Shown one piece after another: positions 12,001 to 23,982 of a DNA stretch of 64,000 bases. Under the pieces are notes generated by a model. It saw only the letters and a list, made by a program, of their open reading frames with translations. It was not told where the DNA came from and searched no databases. A program made the translations under genes and the position numbers. This DNA is from Bromus sterilis (taxonomy: Eukaryota; Streptophyta; Magnoliopsida; Poales; Poaceae): assembly GCA_950022295.1 (NCBI GenBank), contig OX465601.1, positions 116,083,501 to 116,147,500 on the forward strand, given 5' to 3'. Positions within the stretch are counted from its first letter, which is position 1. The number at the start of each line of letters is the position of its first letter.

Positions 12001-15000
12001 GAAGTGCATCTAGTTTTTGCCGTAATCCTCTCAACTTTTGCACACATGTTATGTGGGTCAAATTATGATACCATGCCAAGTTTCAACCTTTTCTGAGTTC
12101 AGGGTTAGTGCTTTCCAATTACAGGGTCATTTAGCTCAAAATAAATCATTAAATGTATGAAAAATAGCAAATGAAGTCAGAAAGGGTTGAAATTTTAGTA
12201 TGTGGCTTTGAATGCTGCATGTTGGTTGCAAAAAAAGTGTTGAGTTGAAATAAGTTTAGAAAAATGAAATGCCTTTGAAACACATGTGTTTTCGTCTGAA
12301 ACCCTCGTACGTTGAAATAGATGGTCCAGTTTGTACACGAAGTGCATCCAGTTTTTGCCGTAATCCTCTCAACTTTTGCACACATGCTATGTGGTTGAAA
12401 TGATGATACCATGCCAAGTTTCAAACTTTTCTGAGTTTAGTTGTAGTGCTTTCCAATTACGGGGTCATTTAGCTCAAAATAAATCATTAAATGCATGAAA
12501 AATAGCAAATGAAGTCAGAAAGGGTTGAAATTTCAGTATGTGGCTTTGAATGCTATATGTTGAGTGCCAAAAAAAGTCTTGAATTAAAATAAGTTTAGAA
12601 AAATGAAATGCCTTTGAAACAGATGTGTTTTCGTGTGTAACCCTCGTACTTTGAAAGAGATGGTCCAGTTTGTACACGAAGTGCATCCAGTTTTTGCCGT
12701 AATCCTCTCAACTTTTTCACACATACTATGTGCGTCAAATGATGATACCATGCCAAGTTTCAACCTTTTCTGAGTTCAGTTGTAGTGCTTTCGAATTACA
12801 GGGTCATTTAGCTCAAAATAAATCATTAAACGCATGAAAAATAGCAAATGAAGTCAGAAAGGGTTGAAATTTTAGTATTTTGCTTTGAATACTTCATGTT
12901 GGATGCAAAAAAAGTCTTGAGTTGAAATAAGCTTAGAAAAATGAACTGCCTTTGAAATACATGTGTTTTCGTCTGAAACCCTCGTACTTTGAAAGAGATG
13001 GTCCAGTTTGTACACGAAGTGCATCCAGTTTTTGCCGTAATCCTGTCAACTTTTGCACACATGCTATGTGGTTGAAATGATGATACCATGCCAAGTTTCA
13101 ACCTTTTCTGAGTTCAGTTGTAGTGCTTTCCAATTACGGGGTCATTTAGCTCAAAATAAATCATTAAATGCATGAAAAATATCAAATGAAGTCAGAAAGG
13201 GTTGAAATTTCAGTATGTGGCTTTCAATGCTGTATGTTGGATGCAAAAAAAGTCATGAGTTGAATAAGTCTAGAAAAATGAAATGCCTTTGAAACACATG
13301 TGTTTTCGTTTGAAACCCTCGGACATTGAAAGACATTGTCCAGTTTGTACACGAAGTGCGTCTAGTTTTTGCCTTAATCCTCTCAACTTTTGCACACATG
13401 CTATGTGGTTCAAATGATGATACCATGCCAAGTTTCAACCTTTTCTGAGTTCAGTTGTAGTGCTTTCCAATTACAGGGTCATTTAGCTCATAATAAATCA
13501 TTAAATGCATGAAAAATATCAAATGAAGTCAGAAAGGGTTGAAATTTTAGTATGTGGCTTTGAATGTTGTATGTTGGATGCAAAAAAAGTCTTGAGTTGA
13601 AATAAGTTTAGAAAAATGAAATGGCTTTGAAACAGATGTGTTTTCGTCTGAAAAGCTCGTACTTTGAAAGAGATGGTCCAATTTGTACACGAAGTGCATC
13701 CAGTTTTTACCGTAATCCTCTCAACTTTTGCACTCATGCTATGTGGGTCAAATTATGATGCCATGCCAAGTTTCAACCTTTTCCGAGTTCAGTTGTAGTG
13801 CTTTCCAATTACAGGGTCATTTAGCTCAAAATAAATCATTAAATGCATGAAAAATAGCAAATGAAGTCAGCAAGGGTTGAAATTTTAGTATGTGGCTTTG
13901 AATGCTGCATGTTAGATGCAAAAAAAAGTCTTGAGTTGAAATAAGTTTAGAAAAATGAAATGCCTTTGAAACACATGTGTTTTCGTCTGAAACCCTCGTA
14001 CTTTGAAAGAGATGGTCAAGTTTGTACACGAAGTGCATCTAGTTTTTGCCGTAATCCTCCCAACTTTTGCACACATGCTATGTGGGTCAAATGATGATAC
14101 CATGCCAAGTTTCAACCTTTTCTGAGTTCAGTTGTAGTGTTTTCCAATTACAGGGTCATTTAGCTCAAAATAAATCATTAAATGCATGAAAAATAGCAAA
14201 TGAAGTCAGAAAGGGTTGAAATTTTAGTATGTGGCTTTGAATGCCGCATGTTGGATACAAAAAAAATCTTGAGTTGAAATAAGTTTAGAAAAATGAACTG
14301 CCTTTGAAACACATGTGTTTTCGTCTGAAACCCTCGTACTTTGAAAGAGATGGTCCAGTTTGTACACGAAGTGCATCTATTTTGTGCCGTAATCCTCTCA
14401 ACCTTTGCACACATTTCATGTGGGTCAAATGATGATACCATGCCATTTTCAACCTTTTCTGAGTTCAGGGTTAGTCCTTTCCACTTACAGGGTCATTTAG
14501 CTCAAAATAAATCATTAAATGCATGAAAAATAGCAAATGAAGTCAGAAAGGGTTGAAATTTGAGTATGTGGCTTTGAATGATGTATGTTGGATGCAAAAA
14601 AAAGTCTTGAGTTAAAATAAGTTTAGAAAAATTAAATGCTTTTGAAACAGATGTGTTTTCGTCTGAAACCCTCGTACTTTGAAAGAGATGGTCCAGTTTG
14701 TACACGAAATGCATCCAGTTTTTGCCGTAATCCTCTCAACTTTTGCACACATGCTATGTGCGTCAAATGATGATACCATGCCAAGTTTCAACCTTTTCTG
14801 AGTTCAGTTGTAGTGCTTTCCAATTACCGGGTCATTTAGCTCAAAATAAATCATTAAATGCATGAAAAATAGAAAATGAAGTCAGACAGGGTTGAAATTT
14901 GAGTATGTGGCTTTGAATGCCGCATGTTGGATGCAAAAAAAGTCTTGAGTTGAAATAAGCTTAGAAAAATGAACTGCCTTTGAAACACATGTGTTTTCGT

Positions 15001-16113
15001 CTGAAACCCTCGTACTTTTAAAGAGATGGTCCAGTTTGTACACGAAGTGCATCTAGTTTTTGCCGGAATCCTCTCAACTTTTGCACACATGTTATGTGGG
15101 TCAAATGATGATACCATGCCAAGTTTCAACCTTTTCTGAGTTCAGGGTTAGTGCTTTCCAATTACAGGATCATTTAGCTCAAAATAAATCATTAAATGCA
15201 TGAAAAATAGCAAATGAAGTCAGCAAGGGTTGAAATTTTAGTATGTGGCTTTGAATGCTGCATGTTGGATGCAAAAAAAGTCTTGAGTTGAAATAAGTTT
15301 AGAAAAATGAAATGCCTTTGAAACACATGTGCTTTCGTCTGAAACCCTCGTACTTTGAAAGAGACTGTCCAGTTTGTACACGAAGAGCATCCAGTTTTTG
15401 CCGTAATCCTCTCAACTTTTGCACACATGCTATGTGGGTCAAATGATGATACCATGCCAAGTATCATCCTTTTCTGAGTGCAGTTGTAGTGCTTTCCAAT
15501 TACAGGGTCATTTAGCTCAAAATAAATCATTAAATGCATGAAAAATAACAAATGAAGTCAGAAAGGGTTGAAATTTGAGTATGTGGCTTTGAATGTTGCA
15601 TGTTGGACGCAAAAAAAAGTCTTGAGTTAAAATAAGTTTAGAAAAATGAAATGTCTTTGAAACAGATGTGTTTTCGTATGAAACCCTCGTACTTTTAAAG
15701 AGATGGTCTAGTTTGTACACGAAGTGCATCCAGTTTTTGCCGTAATCCTCTCAACTTTTGCACACATGCTATGTGGGTCAAATGATGATACCATGCCAAG
15801 TTTCAACCTTTCCTGAGTTCAGTTGTAGTGCTTTCCTATTACAGGGTCATTTAGCTAAAAATAAATCATTAAATGCATGAAAAATAGCAAATGAAGTCAG
15901 AAAGGGTTGAAATTTAAGTATGTGGCTATGAATGCCACATGTTGGATGCAAAAAATGTCTTGAGTTGAAATAAGCTTAGAAAAATGAACTGCCTTTGAAA
16001 CACATGTGTTTTCGTCTGAAACCCTCGTACTTTGAAAGAGATGGTCCAGTTTGTACATGAAGTGCATCTAGTTTTTGCCGTAATCCTCTCAACTTTTTCA
16101 CACATGCTATGTG
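9015..16113. repeat. Large segmental tandem duplication, copy 1 (7099 bp, 21 monomers)
   Basis: Monomer order and private variants match 16114-23883. The offset is 7098-7099 bp from 9015 to about 10460 and 7769-7770 bp from about 10800 to the end, because copy 2 holds two more monomers. Both left ends carry the rare pair GATAGCATGCC and AGTGTTTTCAATTAC (near 9030 and 16130). The breakpoint falls in the shared ACACATGCTATGTG just before 9015 and 16114. Confidence 0.92.
10803..11140. repeat. Recurring variant monomer with AAATATCAAATG and GAAATGGCTTTG
   Basis: This variant, with GTTGTATG, GAAAAGCTCG and GCACTCATGC, appears at about 10803, 13507, 18572 and 21276. The spacing inside each large copy is 2704 bp, exactly eight monomers, so a shorter segment had already moved or been duplicated before the 7-kb duplication. 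Confidence 0.8.
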
Positions 16114-17563
16114 GGTCAAATGATGATAGCATGCCAAGTTTCAACCTTTTCTGAGTTCAGTTGTAGTGTTTTCAATTACAGGGTCATTTAGCTCAAAATA
16201 AATCATTAAATGCATGAAAAATAGCAAATGAAGTCAGAAAGGGTTGAAATTTGAGTATGTGGCTTTGAATGCTGTATGTTGGATGCAAAAAAAAGTCTTG
16301 AGTTAAAATAAGTTTAGAAAAATTAAATGCTTTTGAAACAGATGTGTTTTCGTCTGAAACCCTCGTACTTTGAAATAGATGGTCCAGTTTGTACACGAAA
16401 TGCATCCAGTTTTTGCCGTAATCCTCTCAACTTTTGCACACATGCTATGTGCGTCAAATGATGATACCTTGACAAGTTTCAACCTTTTCTGAGTTCAGTT
16501 GTAGTGGTTTCCAATTACAGGGTCATTTAGCTCAAAATAAATCATTAAATGCATGAAAAATGGCAAATGAAGTCAGAAAGGGTTGACATTTTAGTATGTG
16601 GCTTTGAATGCTGCATGTTGGATGCAAAAAAAGTCTTGAGTTGACATAAGTTTAGAAAAATGAAATGCCTTTGAAACACATGTGTTTTCGTATGAAACCC
16701 ACGTACTTTGAAAGAGATGGTCCAGTTTGTACACGAAGTGCATCTAGTTTTTACCTAATCCTGTCAACTTTTGCACACACGCTATGTGGGTCAAATGATG
16801 ATACCATGCCAAGTTTCAACCTTTTCTGAGTTCGGTTGTAGTGCTTTCCAATTACAGGGTCATTTAGCTCAAAATAAATCACTAAATGCATGAAAAATAG
16901 CAAATGAAGTCAGAAAGGGTTGAAATTTTAGTATGTGGCTTTGAATGCTGCATGTTGGATGCAAAAAAAGTCTTGAGTTGACATAAGTTTAGAAAAATGA
17001 AATGCCTTTGAAACACATGTGTTTTCGTATGAAACCCTCGTACTTTGAAAGAGATTGTCCAGCTTGTACACGAAGTGCATCCATTTTTTGCCGTAATCTT
17101 CTCAACTTTTGCACACATGCTATGTGGGTCAAATGATGATACCATGCCAAGTTTCAACCTTTTCTGAGTTCAGTTTTAGTGCTTTCCAATTACAAGGTCA
17201 TTTAGCTGAAAATAAATCATTAAATGCATGAAAAATAGCAAAAGAAGTCACAAAGGGTTGAAATTTTAGTATGTGGCTTTGAATGCTGCATGTTGGATGC
17301 AAAAAAAATCTTGAGTTGACATAAGTTTAGAAAAATGAAATGCTTTTGAAACACATGTGTTGTCGTATGAAACCCTCGTAGTTTGAAAGAGATGGTCCAT
17401 TTTGTACACGAAGTGCATCCAGTTTTTGGCGTAATCTTCTCAACTTTTGCACACATGCTATGTGGGTCAAATGATGATACCATGCCAAGTTTCAACCTTT
17501 TCTGAGTTCAGTTGTAGTGCTTTCCAATTACAGGGTCATTTAGCTCAAAATAAATCATTAAAT

Positions 17564-17895
17564 GCATGAAAAATAGTAAATGAGAAAGGGTTGAAATTTT
17601 AGTATGTGGCTTTGAATGCTGCATGTTGGATGCAAAAAAAGTCTTGAGTTGACATAAGTTTAGAAAAATGAAATGCCTTTGAAACACATGTGTTTTCGTC
17701 TGAAACCCACGTACTTTGAAAGAGATGGTCGAGTTTGTACACGAAGTGCATCCAGTTTTTGCCGTAATGTTCTCAACTTTGCACACATGCTATGTGCGTC
17801 AAATGATGATACCATGCCAAGTTTCAACATTTTCTGAGTTCAATTGTAGTGCTTTCTAATTACAGGGTCATTCAGCTCAAAATATATCATTAAAT
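17564..17895. repeat. Monomer present in copy 2 and absent from copy 1 (332 bp)
   Basis: Lies between the counterparts of 10127 and 10465. It has a 5-bp deletion near its start (AGTAAATGAGAAAGGG) and one T missing in CAACTTTGCAC. The TCAATTGTAG ending and the following TTCATGAAAAATAGC with CAGATAGGG also occur in order at 8.0-8.5 kb, so this looks like the older arrangement and copy 1 like the shortened one. Confidence 0.75.
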
Positions 17896-18233
17896 TCATG
17901 AAAAATAGCAAATGAAGTCAGATAGGGTTGAAATTTTAGTATGTGGCTTTGAATGTTGCATGTTGGATGCAAAAAAGTCTTGATTTCAAATAAGTTTAGA
18001 AAAATGAAATGCCTTTGAAACACATGTGTTTTCGTCTGAAACCCTCGTACTTTGAAAGAGATGGTCCAGCTTGTACACGAAGTGCATCCAGTTTTTGCCA
18101 TAATCCTCTCAACTTTTGCACACATGCTATGTGGGTCAAATGATGATACCATGCCAAGTTTCAACCTTTTCTGAGTTCAGTTTTAGTGCTTTCCAATTAC
18201 AGGGTCATTTAGCTAAAAAATAAATCATTTAAT

Positions 18234-18571
18234 GCATGAAAAATAGCAAATGAAGTCAGAAAGGGTTGAAATTTTAGTATGTCGCTTTGAATGCTGCATG
18301 TTGGATGCAAAAAAAGTCTTGAGTTGAAATAAGCTTAGAAAAATGAACTGCCTTTGAAACACATGTGTTTTCGTCTGAAACCCTCGTACATTGAAAGACA
18401 TTGTCCAGTTTGTACACGAAGTGCGTCTAGTTTTTGCCTTAATCCTCTCAACTTTTGCACACATGCTATGTGGTTCAAATGATGATACCATGCCAAGTTT
18501 CAACCTTTTCTGAGTTCAGTTGTAGTGCTTTCCAATTACAGGGTCATTTAGCTCATAATAAATCATTAAAT
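18234..18571. repeat. Second monomer present only in copy 2 (338 bp)
   Basis: Carries the HindIII-type AAGCTT variant and ends with CTCATAATAAATC before an AAATATCAAATG monomer. In copy 1 the corresponding monomer (10465-10802) begins like 17896 and ends like 18234, as expected if one repeat length was lost by exchange between neighbours somewhere between about 10700 and 10750. Confidence 0.7.
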
Positions 18572-21500
18572 GCATGAAAAATATCAAATGAAGTCAGAAA
18601 GGGTTGAAATTTTAGTATGTGGCTTTGAATGTTGTATGTTGGATGCAAAAAAAGTCTTGAGTTGAAATAAGTTTAGAAAAATGAAATGGCTTTGAAACAG
18701 ATGTGTTTTCGTCTGAAAAGCTCGTACTTTGAAAGAGATGGTCCAATTTGTACACGAAGTGCATCCAGTTTTTACCGTAATCCTCTCAACTTTTGCACTC
18801 ATGCTATGTGGGTCAAATTATGATACCATGCCAAGTTTCAACCTTTTCCGAGTTCAGTTGTAGTGCTTTCCAATTACAGGGTCATTTAGCTCAAAATAAA
18901 TCATTAAATGCATGAAAAATAGCAAATGAAGTCAGAAAGGGTTGAAATTATAGTATGTGGCTTTGAATGCTGTATGTTGGATGAAAAAAAAGTCTTGAGT
19001 TGAAATAAGTTTAGAAAAATGAAATGCCTTTGAAACAGATGTGTTTTCGTCTGAAACGCTCGTACTTTGAAAGAGATGGTCCACTTTGTACGCGAAGTGC
19101 ATCCAGTTTTTACCGTAATCCTCTCAACTTTTGCACACATGCTATGTGGGTCAAATGATGATACCATGCCAAGTTTCAACCTTTTCTGAGTTCGGTTGTA
19201 GAGCTTTCAAATTACAGGGTCATTTAGCACAAAATAAATCATTAAATGCATGAAAAATAGCAAATGAAGTCAGAAAGGGTTGAAATTTTAGTATGTGGCT
19301 TTGAATGCTGCATGTTGGTTGCAAAAAAAGTCTTGAGTTGACATAAGTTTAGAAAAATGAAATGCCTTTGATACAGATGTGTTTTCGTATGAAACCCTGG
19401 TACTTTGAAATAGATGGTCCAGTTTGTACACGAAGTACGTCCAGTTTTTGCCGTAATCCTCTCAACTTTTGCACACATGCTATGTGCGTCAAATAATGAT
19501 ACCATGACAAATTTCAACCTTTTCTGAGTTCAGTTGTAGTGCTTTCCAATTACAGGGTCATTTAGCTCAAAATAAATCATTAAATGCATGAAAAATAGCA
19601 AATGAAGTCAGAAAGGGTTGAAATTTTCCTATGTGGCTTTGAATGCTACATGTTGGATGCCAAAAAAGTCTTGAGTTGAAATAAGTTTAGAAAAATGAAC
19701 TGCCTTTGAAACACATGTGTTTTCGTCTGAAACCCTCGTACTTTGAAAGAGATGGTCCAGTTTGTACACGAAGTGCATCTAGTTTTTGCCGTAATCCTCT
19801 CAACTTTTGCACACATGTTATGTGGGTCAAATTATGATACCATGCCAAGTTTCAACCTTTTCTGAGTTCAGGGTTAGTGCTTTCCAATTACAGGGTCATT
19901 TAGCTCAAAATAAATCATTAAATGTATGAAAAATAGCAAATGAAGTCAGAAAGGGTTGAAATTTTAGTATGTGGCTTTGAATGCTGCATGTTGGTTGCAA
20001 AAAAAGTGTTGAGTTGAAATAAGTTTAGAAAAATGAAATGCCTTTGAAACACATGTGTTTTCGTCTGAAACCCTCGTACGTTGAAATAGATGGTCCAGTT
20101 TGTACACGAAGTGCATCCAGTTTTTGCCGTAATCCTCTCAACTTTTGCACACATGCTATGTGGTTGAAATGATGATACCATGCCAAGTTTCAAACTTTTC
20201 TGAGTTTAGTTGTAGTGCTTTCCAATTACGGGGTCATTTAGCTCAAAATAAATCATTAAATGCATGAAAAATAGCAAATGAAGTCAGAAAGGGTTGAAAT
20301 TTCAGTATGTGGCTTTGAATGCTATATGTTGAGTGCCAAAAAAAGTCTTGAATTAAAATAAGTTTAGAAAAATGAAATGCCTTTGAAACAGATGTGTTTT
20401 CGTGTGTAACCCTCGTACTTTGAAATAGATGGTCCAGTTTGTACACGAAGTGCATCCAGTTTTTGCCGTAATCCTCTCAACTTTTTCACACATACTATGT
20501 GCGTCAAATGATGATACCATGCCAAGTTTCAACCTTTTCTGAGTTCAGTTGTAGTGCTTTCGAATTACAGGGTCATTTAGCTCAAAATAAATCATTAAAC
20601 GCATGAAAAATAGCAAATGAAGTCAGAAAGGGTTGAAATTTTAGTATTTTGCTTTGAATACTTCATGTTGGATGCAAAAAAAGTCTTGAGTTGAAATAAG
20701 CTTAGAAACATGAACTGCCTTTGAAATACATGTGTTTTCGTCTGAAACCCTCGTACTTTGAAAGAGATGGTCCAGTTTGTACACGAAGTGCATCCAGTTT
20801 TTGCCGTAATCCTGTCAACTTTTGCACACATGCTATGTGGTTGAAATGATGATACCATGCCAAGTTTCAACCTTTTCTGAGTTCAGTTGTAGTGCTTTCC
20901 AATTACGGGGTCATTTAGCTCAAAATAAATCATTAAATGCATGAAAAATATCAAATGAAGTCAGAAAGGGTTGAAATTTCAGTATGTGGCTTTCAATGCT
21001 GTATGTTGGATGCAAAAAAAGTCATGAGTTGAATAAGTCTAGAAAAATGAAATGCCTTTGAAACACATGTGTTTTCGTTTGAAACCCTCGGACATTGAAA
21101 GACATTGTCCAGTTTGTACACGAAGTGCGTCTAGTTTTTGCCTTAATCCTCTCAACTTTTGCACACATGCTATGTGGTTCAAATGATGATACCATGCCAA
21201 GTTTCAACCTTTTCTGAGTTCAGTTGTAGTGCTTTCCAATTACAGGGTCATTTAGCTCATAATAAATCATTAAATGCATGAAAAATATCAAATGAAGTCA
21301 GAAAGGGTTGAAATTTTAGTATGTGGCTTTGAATGTTGTATGTTGGATGCAAAAAAAGTCTTGAGTTGAAATAAGTTTAGAAAAATGAAATGGCTTTGAA
21401 ACAGATGTGTTTTCGTCTGAAAAGCTCGTACTTTGAAAGAGATGGTCCAATTTGTACACGAAGTGCATCCAGTTTTTACCGTAATCCTCTCAACTTTTGC

Positions 21501-23982
21501 ACTCATGCTATGTGGGTCAAATTATGATGCCATGCCAAGTTTCAACCTTTTCCGTGTTCAGTTGTAGTGCTTTCCAATTACAGGGTCATTTAGCTCAAAA
21601 TAAATCATTAAATGCATGAAAAATAGCAAATGAAGTCAGCAAGGGTTGAAATTTTAGTATGTGGCTTTGAATGCTGCATGTTAGATGCAAAAAAAAGTCT
21701 TGAGTTGAAATAAGTTTAGAAAAATGAAATGCCTTTGAAACACATGTGCTTTCGTCTGAAACCCTCGTACTTTGAAAGAGATGGTCAAGTTTGTACACGA
21801 AGTGCATCTAGTTTTTGCCGTAATCCTCCCAACTTTTGCACACATGCTATGTGGGTCAAATGATGATACCATGCCAAGTTTCAACCTTTTCTGAGTTCAG
21901 TTGTAGTGTTTTCCAATTACAGGGTCATTTAGCTCAAAATAAATCATTAAATGCATGAAAAATAGCAAATGAAGTCAGAAAGGGTTGAAATTTTAGTATG
22001 TGGCTTTGAATGCCGCATGTTGGATACAAAAAAAATCTTGAGTTGAAATAAGTTTAGAAAAATGAACTGCCTTTGAAACACATGTGTTTTCGTCTGAAAC
22101 CCTCGTACTTTGAAAGAGATGGTCCAGTTTGTACACGAAGTGCATCTATTTTGTGCCGTAATCCTCTCAACCTTTGCACACATTTCATGTGGGTCAAATG
22201 ATGATACCATGCCATTTTCAACCTTTTCTGAGTTCAGGGTTAGTCCTTTCCACTTACAGGGTCATTTAGCTCAAAATAAATCATTAAATGCATGAAAAAT
22301 AGCAAATGAAGTCAGAAAGGGTTGAAATTTGAGTATGTGGCTTTGAATGCTGTATGTTGGATGCAAAAAAAAGTCTTGAGTTAAAATAAGTTTAGAAAAA
22401 TTAAATGCTTTTGAAACAGATGTGTTTTCGTCTGAAACCCTCGTACTTTGAAAGAGATGGTCCAGTTTGTACACGAAATGCATCCAGTTTTTGCCGTAAT
22501 CCTCTCAACTTTTGCACACATGCTATGTGCGTCAAATGATGATACCATGCCAAGTTTCAACCTTTTCTGAGTTCAGTTGTAGTGCTTTCCAATTACCGGG
22601 TCATTTAGCTCAAAATAAATCATTAAATGCATGAAAAATAGCAAATGAAGTCAGACAGGGTTGAAATTTGAGTATGTGGCTTTGAATGCCGCATGTTGGA
22701 TGCAAAAAAAGTCTTGAGTTGAAATAAGCTTAGAAAAATGAACTGCCTTTGAAACACATGTGTTTTCGTCTGAAACCCTCGTACTTTTAAAGAGATGGTC
22801 CAGTTTGTACACGAAGTGCATCTAGTTTTTGCCGGAATCCTCTCAACTTTTGCACACATGTTATGTGGGTCAAATGATGATACCATGCCAAGTTTCAACC
22901 TTTTCTGAGTTCAGGGTTAGTGCTTTCCAATTACAGGATCATTTAGCTCAAAATAAATCATTAAATGCATGAAAAATAGCAAATGAAGTCAGCAAGGGTT
23001 GAAATTTTAGTATGTGGCTTTGAATGCTGCATGTTGGATGCAAAAAAAGTCTTGAGTTGAAATAAGTTTAGAAAAATGAAATGCCTTTGAAACACATGTG
23101 CTTTCGTCTGAAACCATCGTACTTTGAAAGAGACTGTCCAGTTTGTACACGAAGAGCATCCAGTTTTTGCCGTAATCCTCTCAACTTTTGCACACATGCT
23201 ATGTGGGTCAAATGATGATACCATGCCAAGTATCATCCTTTTCTGAGTGCAGTTGTAGTGCTTTCCAATTACAGGGTCATTTAGCTCAAAATAAATCATT
23301 AAATGCATGAAAAATAACAAATGAAGTCAGAAAGGGTTGAAATTTGAGTATGTGGCTTTGAATGTTGCATGTTGGACGCAAAAAAAAAGTCTTGAGTTAA
23401 AATAAGTTTAGAAAAATGAAATGTCTTTGAAACAGATGTGTTTTCGTATGAAACCCTCGTACTTTTAAAGAGATGGTCTAGTTTGTACACGAAGTGCATC
23501 CAGTTTTTGCCGTAATCCTCTCAACTTTTGCACACATGCTATGTGGGTCAAATGATGATACCATGCCAAGTTTCAACCTTTCCTGAGTTCAGTTGTAGTG
23601 CTTTCCTATTACAGGGTCATTTAGCTAAAAATAAATCATTAAATGCATGAAAAATAGCAAATGAAGTCAGAAAGGGTTGAAATTTAAGTATGTGGCTATG
23701 AATGCCACATGTTGGATGCAAAAAATGTCTTGAGTTGAAATAAGCTTAGAAAAATGAACTGCCTTTGAAACACATGTGTTTTCGTCTGAAACCCTCGTAC
23801 TTTGAAAGAGATGGTCCAGTTTGTACATGAAGTGCATCTAGTTTTTGCCGTAATCCTCTCAACTTTTTCACACATGCTATGTGCGTCAAATGATGATACC
23901 ATGCCAAGTTTCAACCTTTTCTGAGTTCATTTGTAGTGCTTTCCAATTACAGGGTCATTTAGCTCAAAATAAATCATTAAAT

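Larger units (their letters stand above)
16114..23883. repeat. Large segmental tandem duplication, copy 2 (7770 bp, 23 monomers)
   Basis: Directly abuts copy 1 in the same orientation. Matching is close to base-for-base over kilobases: monomers at 10803 and 13507 correspond to 18572 and 21276, and the rare GATGCC variant of 13507 is kept at 21276 but absent from 10803 and 18572. Small differences such as a lost dinucleotide near 16755 mark changes after duplication. The right end is where the match stops, at the base after 23883 (C here, G at 16114). Confidence 0.92.

Noticed and set aside
14341..14526. Plus-strand open frame of 61 codons, also at 22110-22295
   Set aside because: The second copy is the product of the 7-kb duplication, and the frame is absent or broken in most other monomers. 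No ribosome or domain signal supports it.
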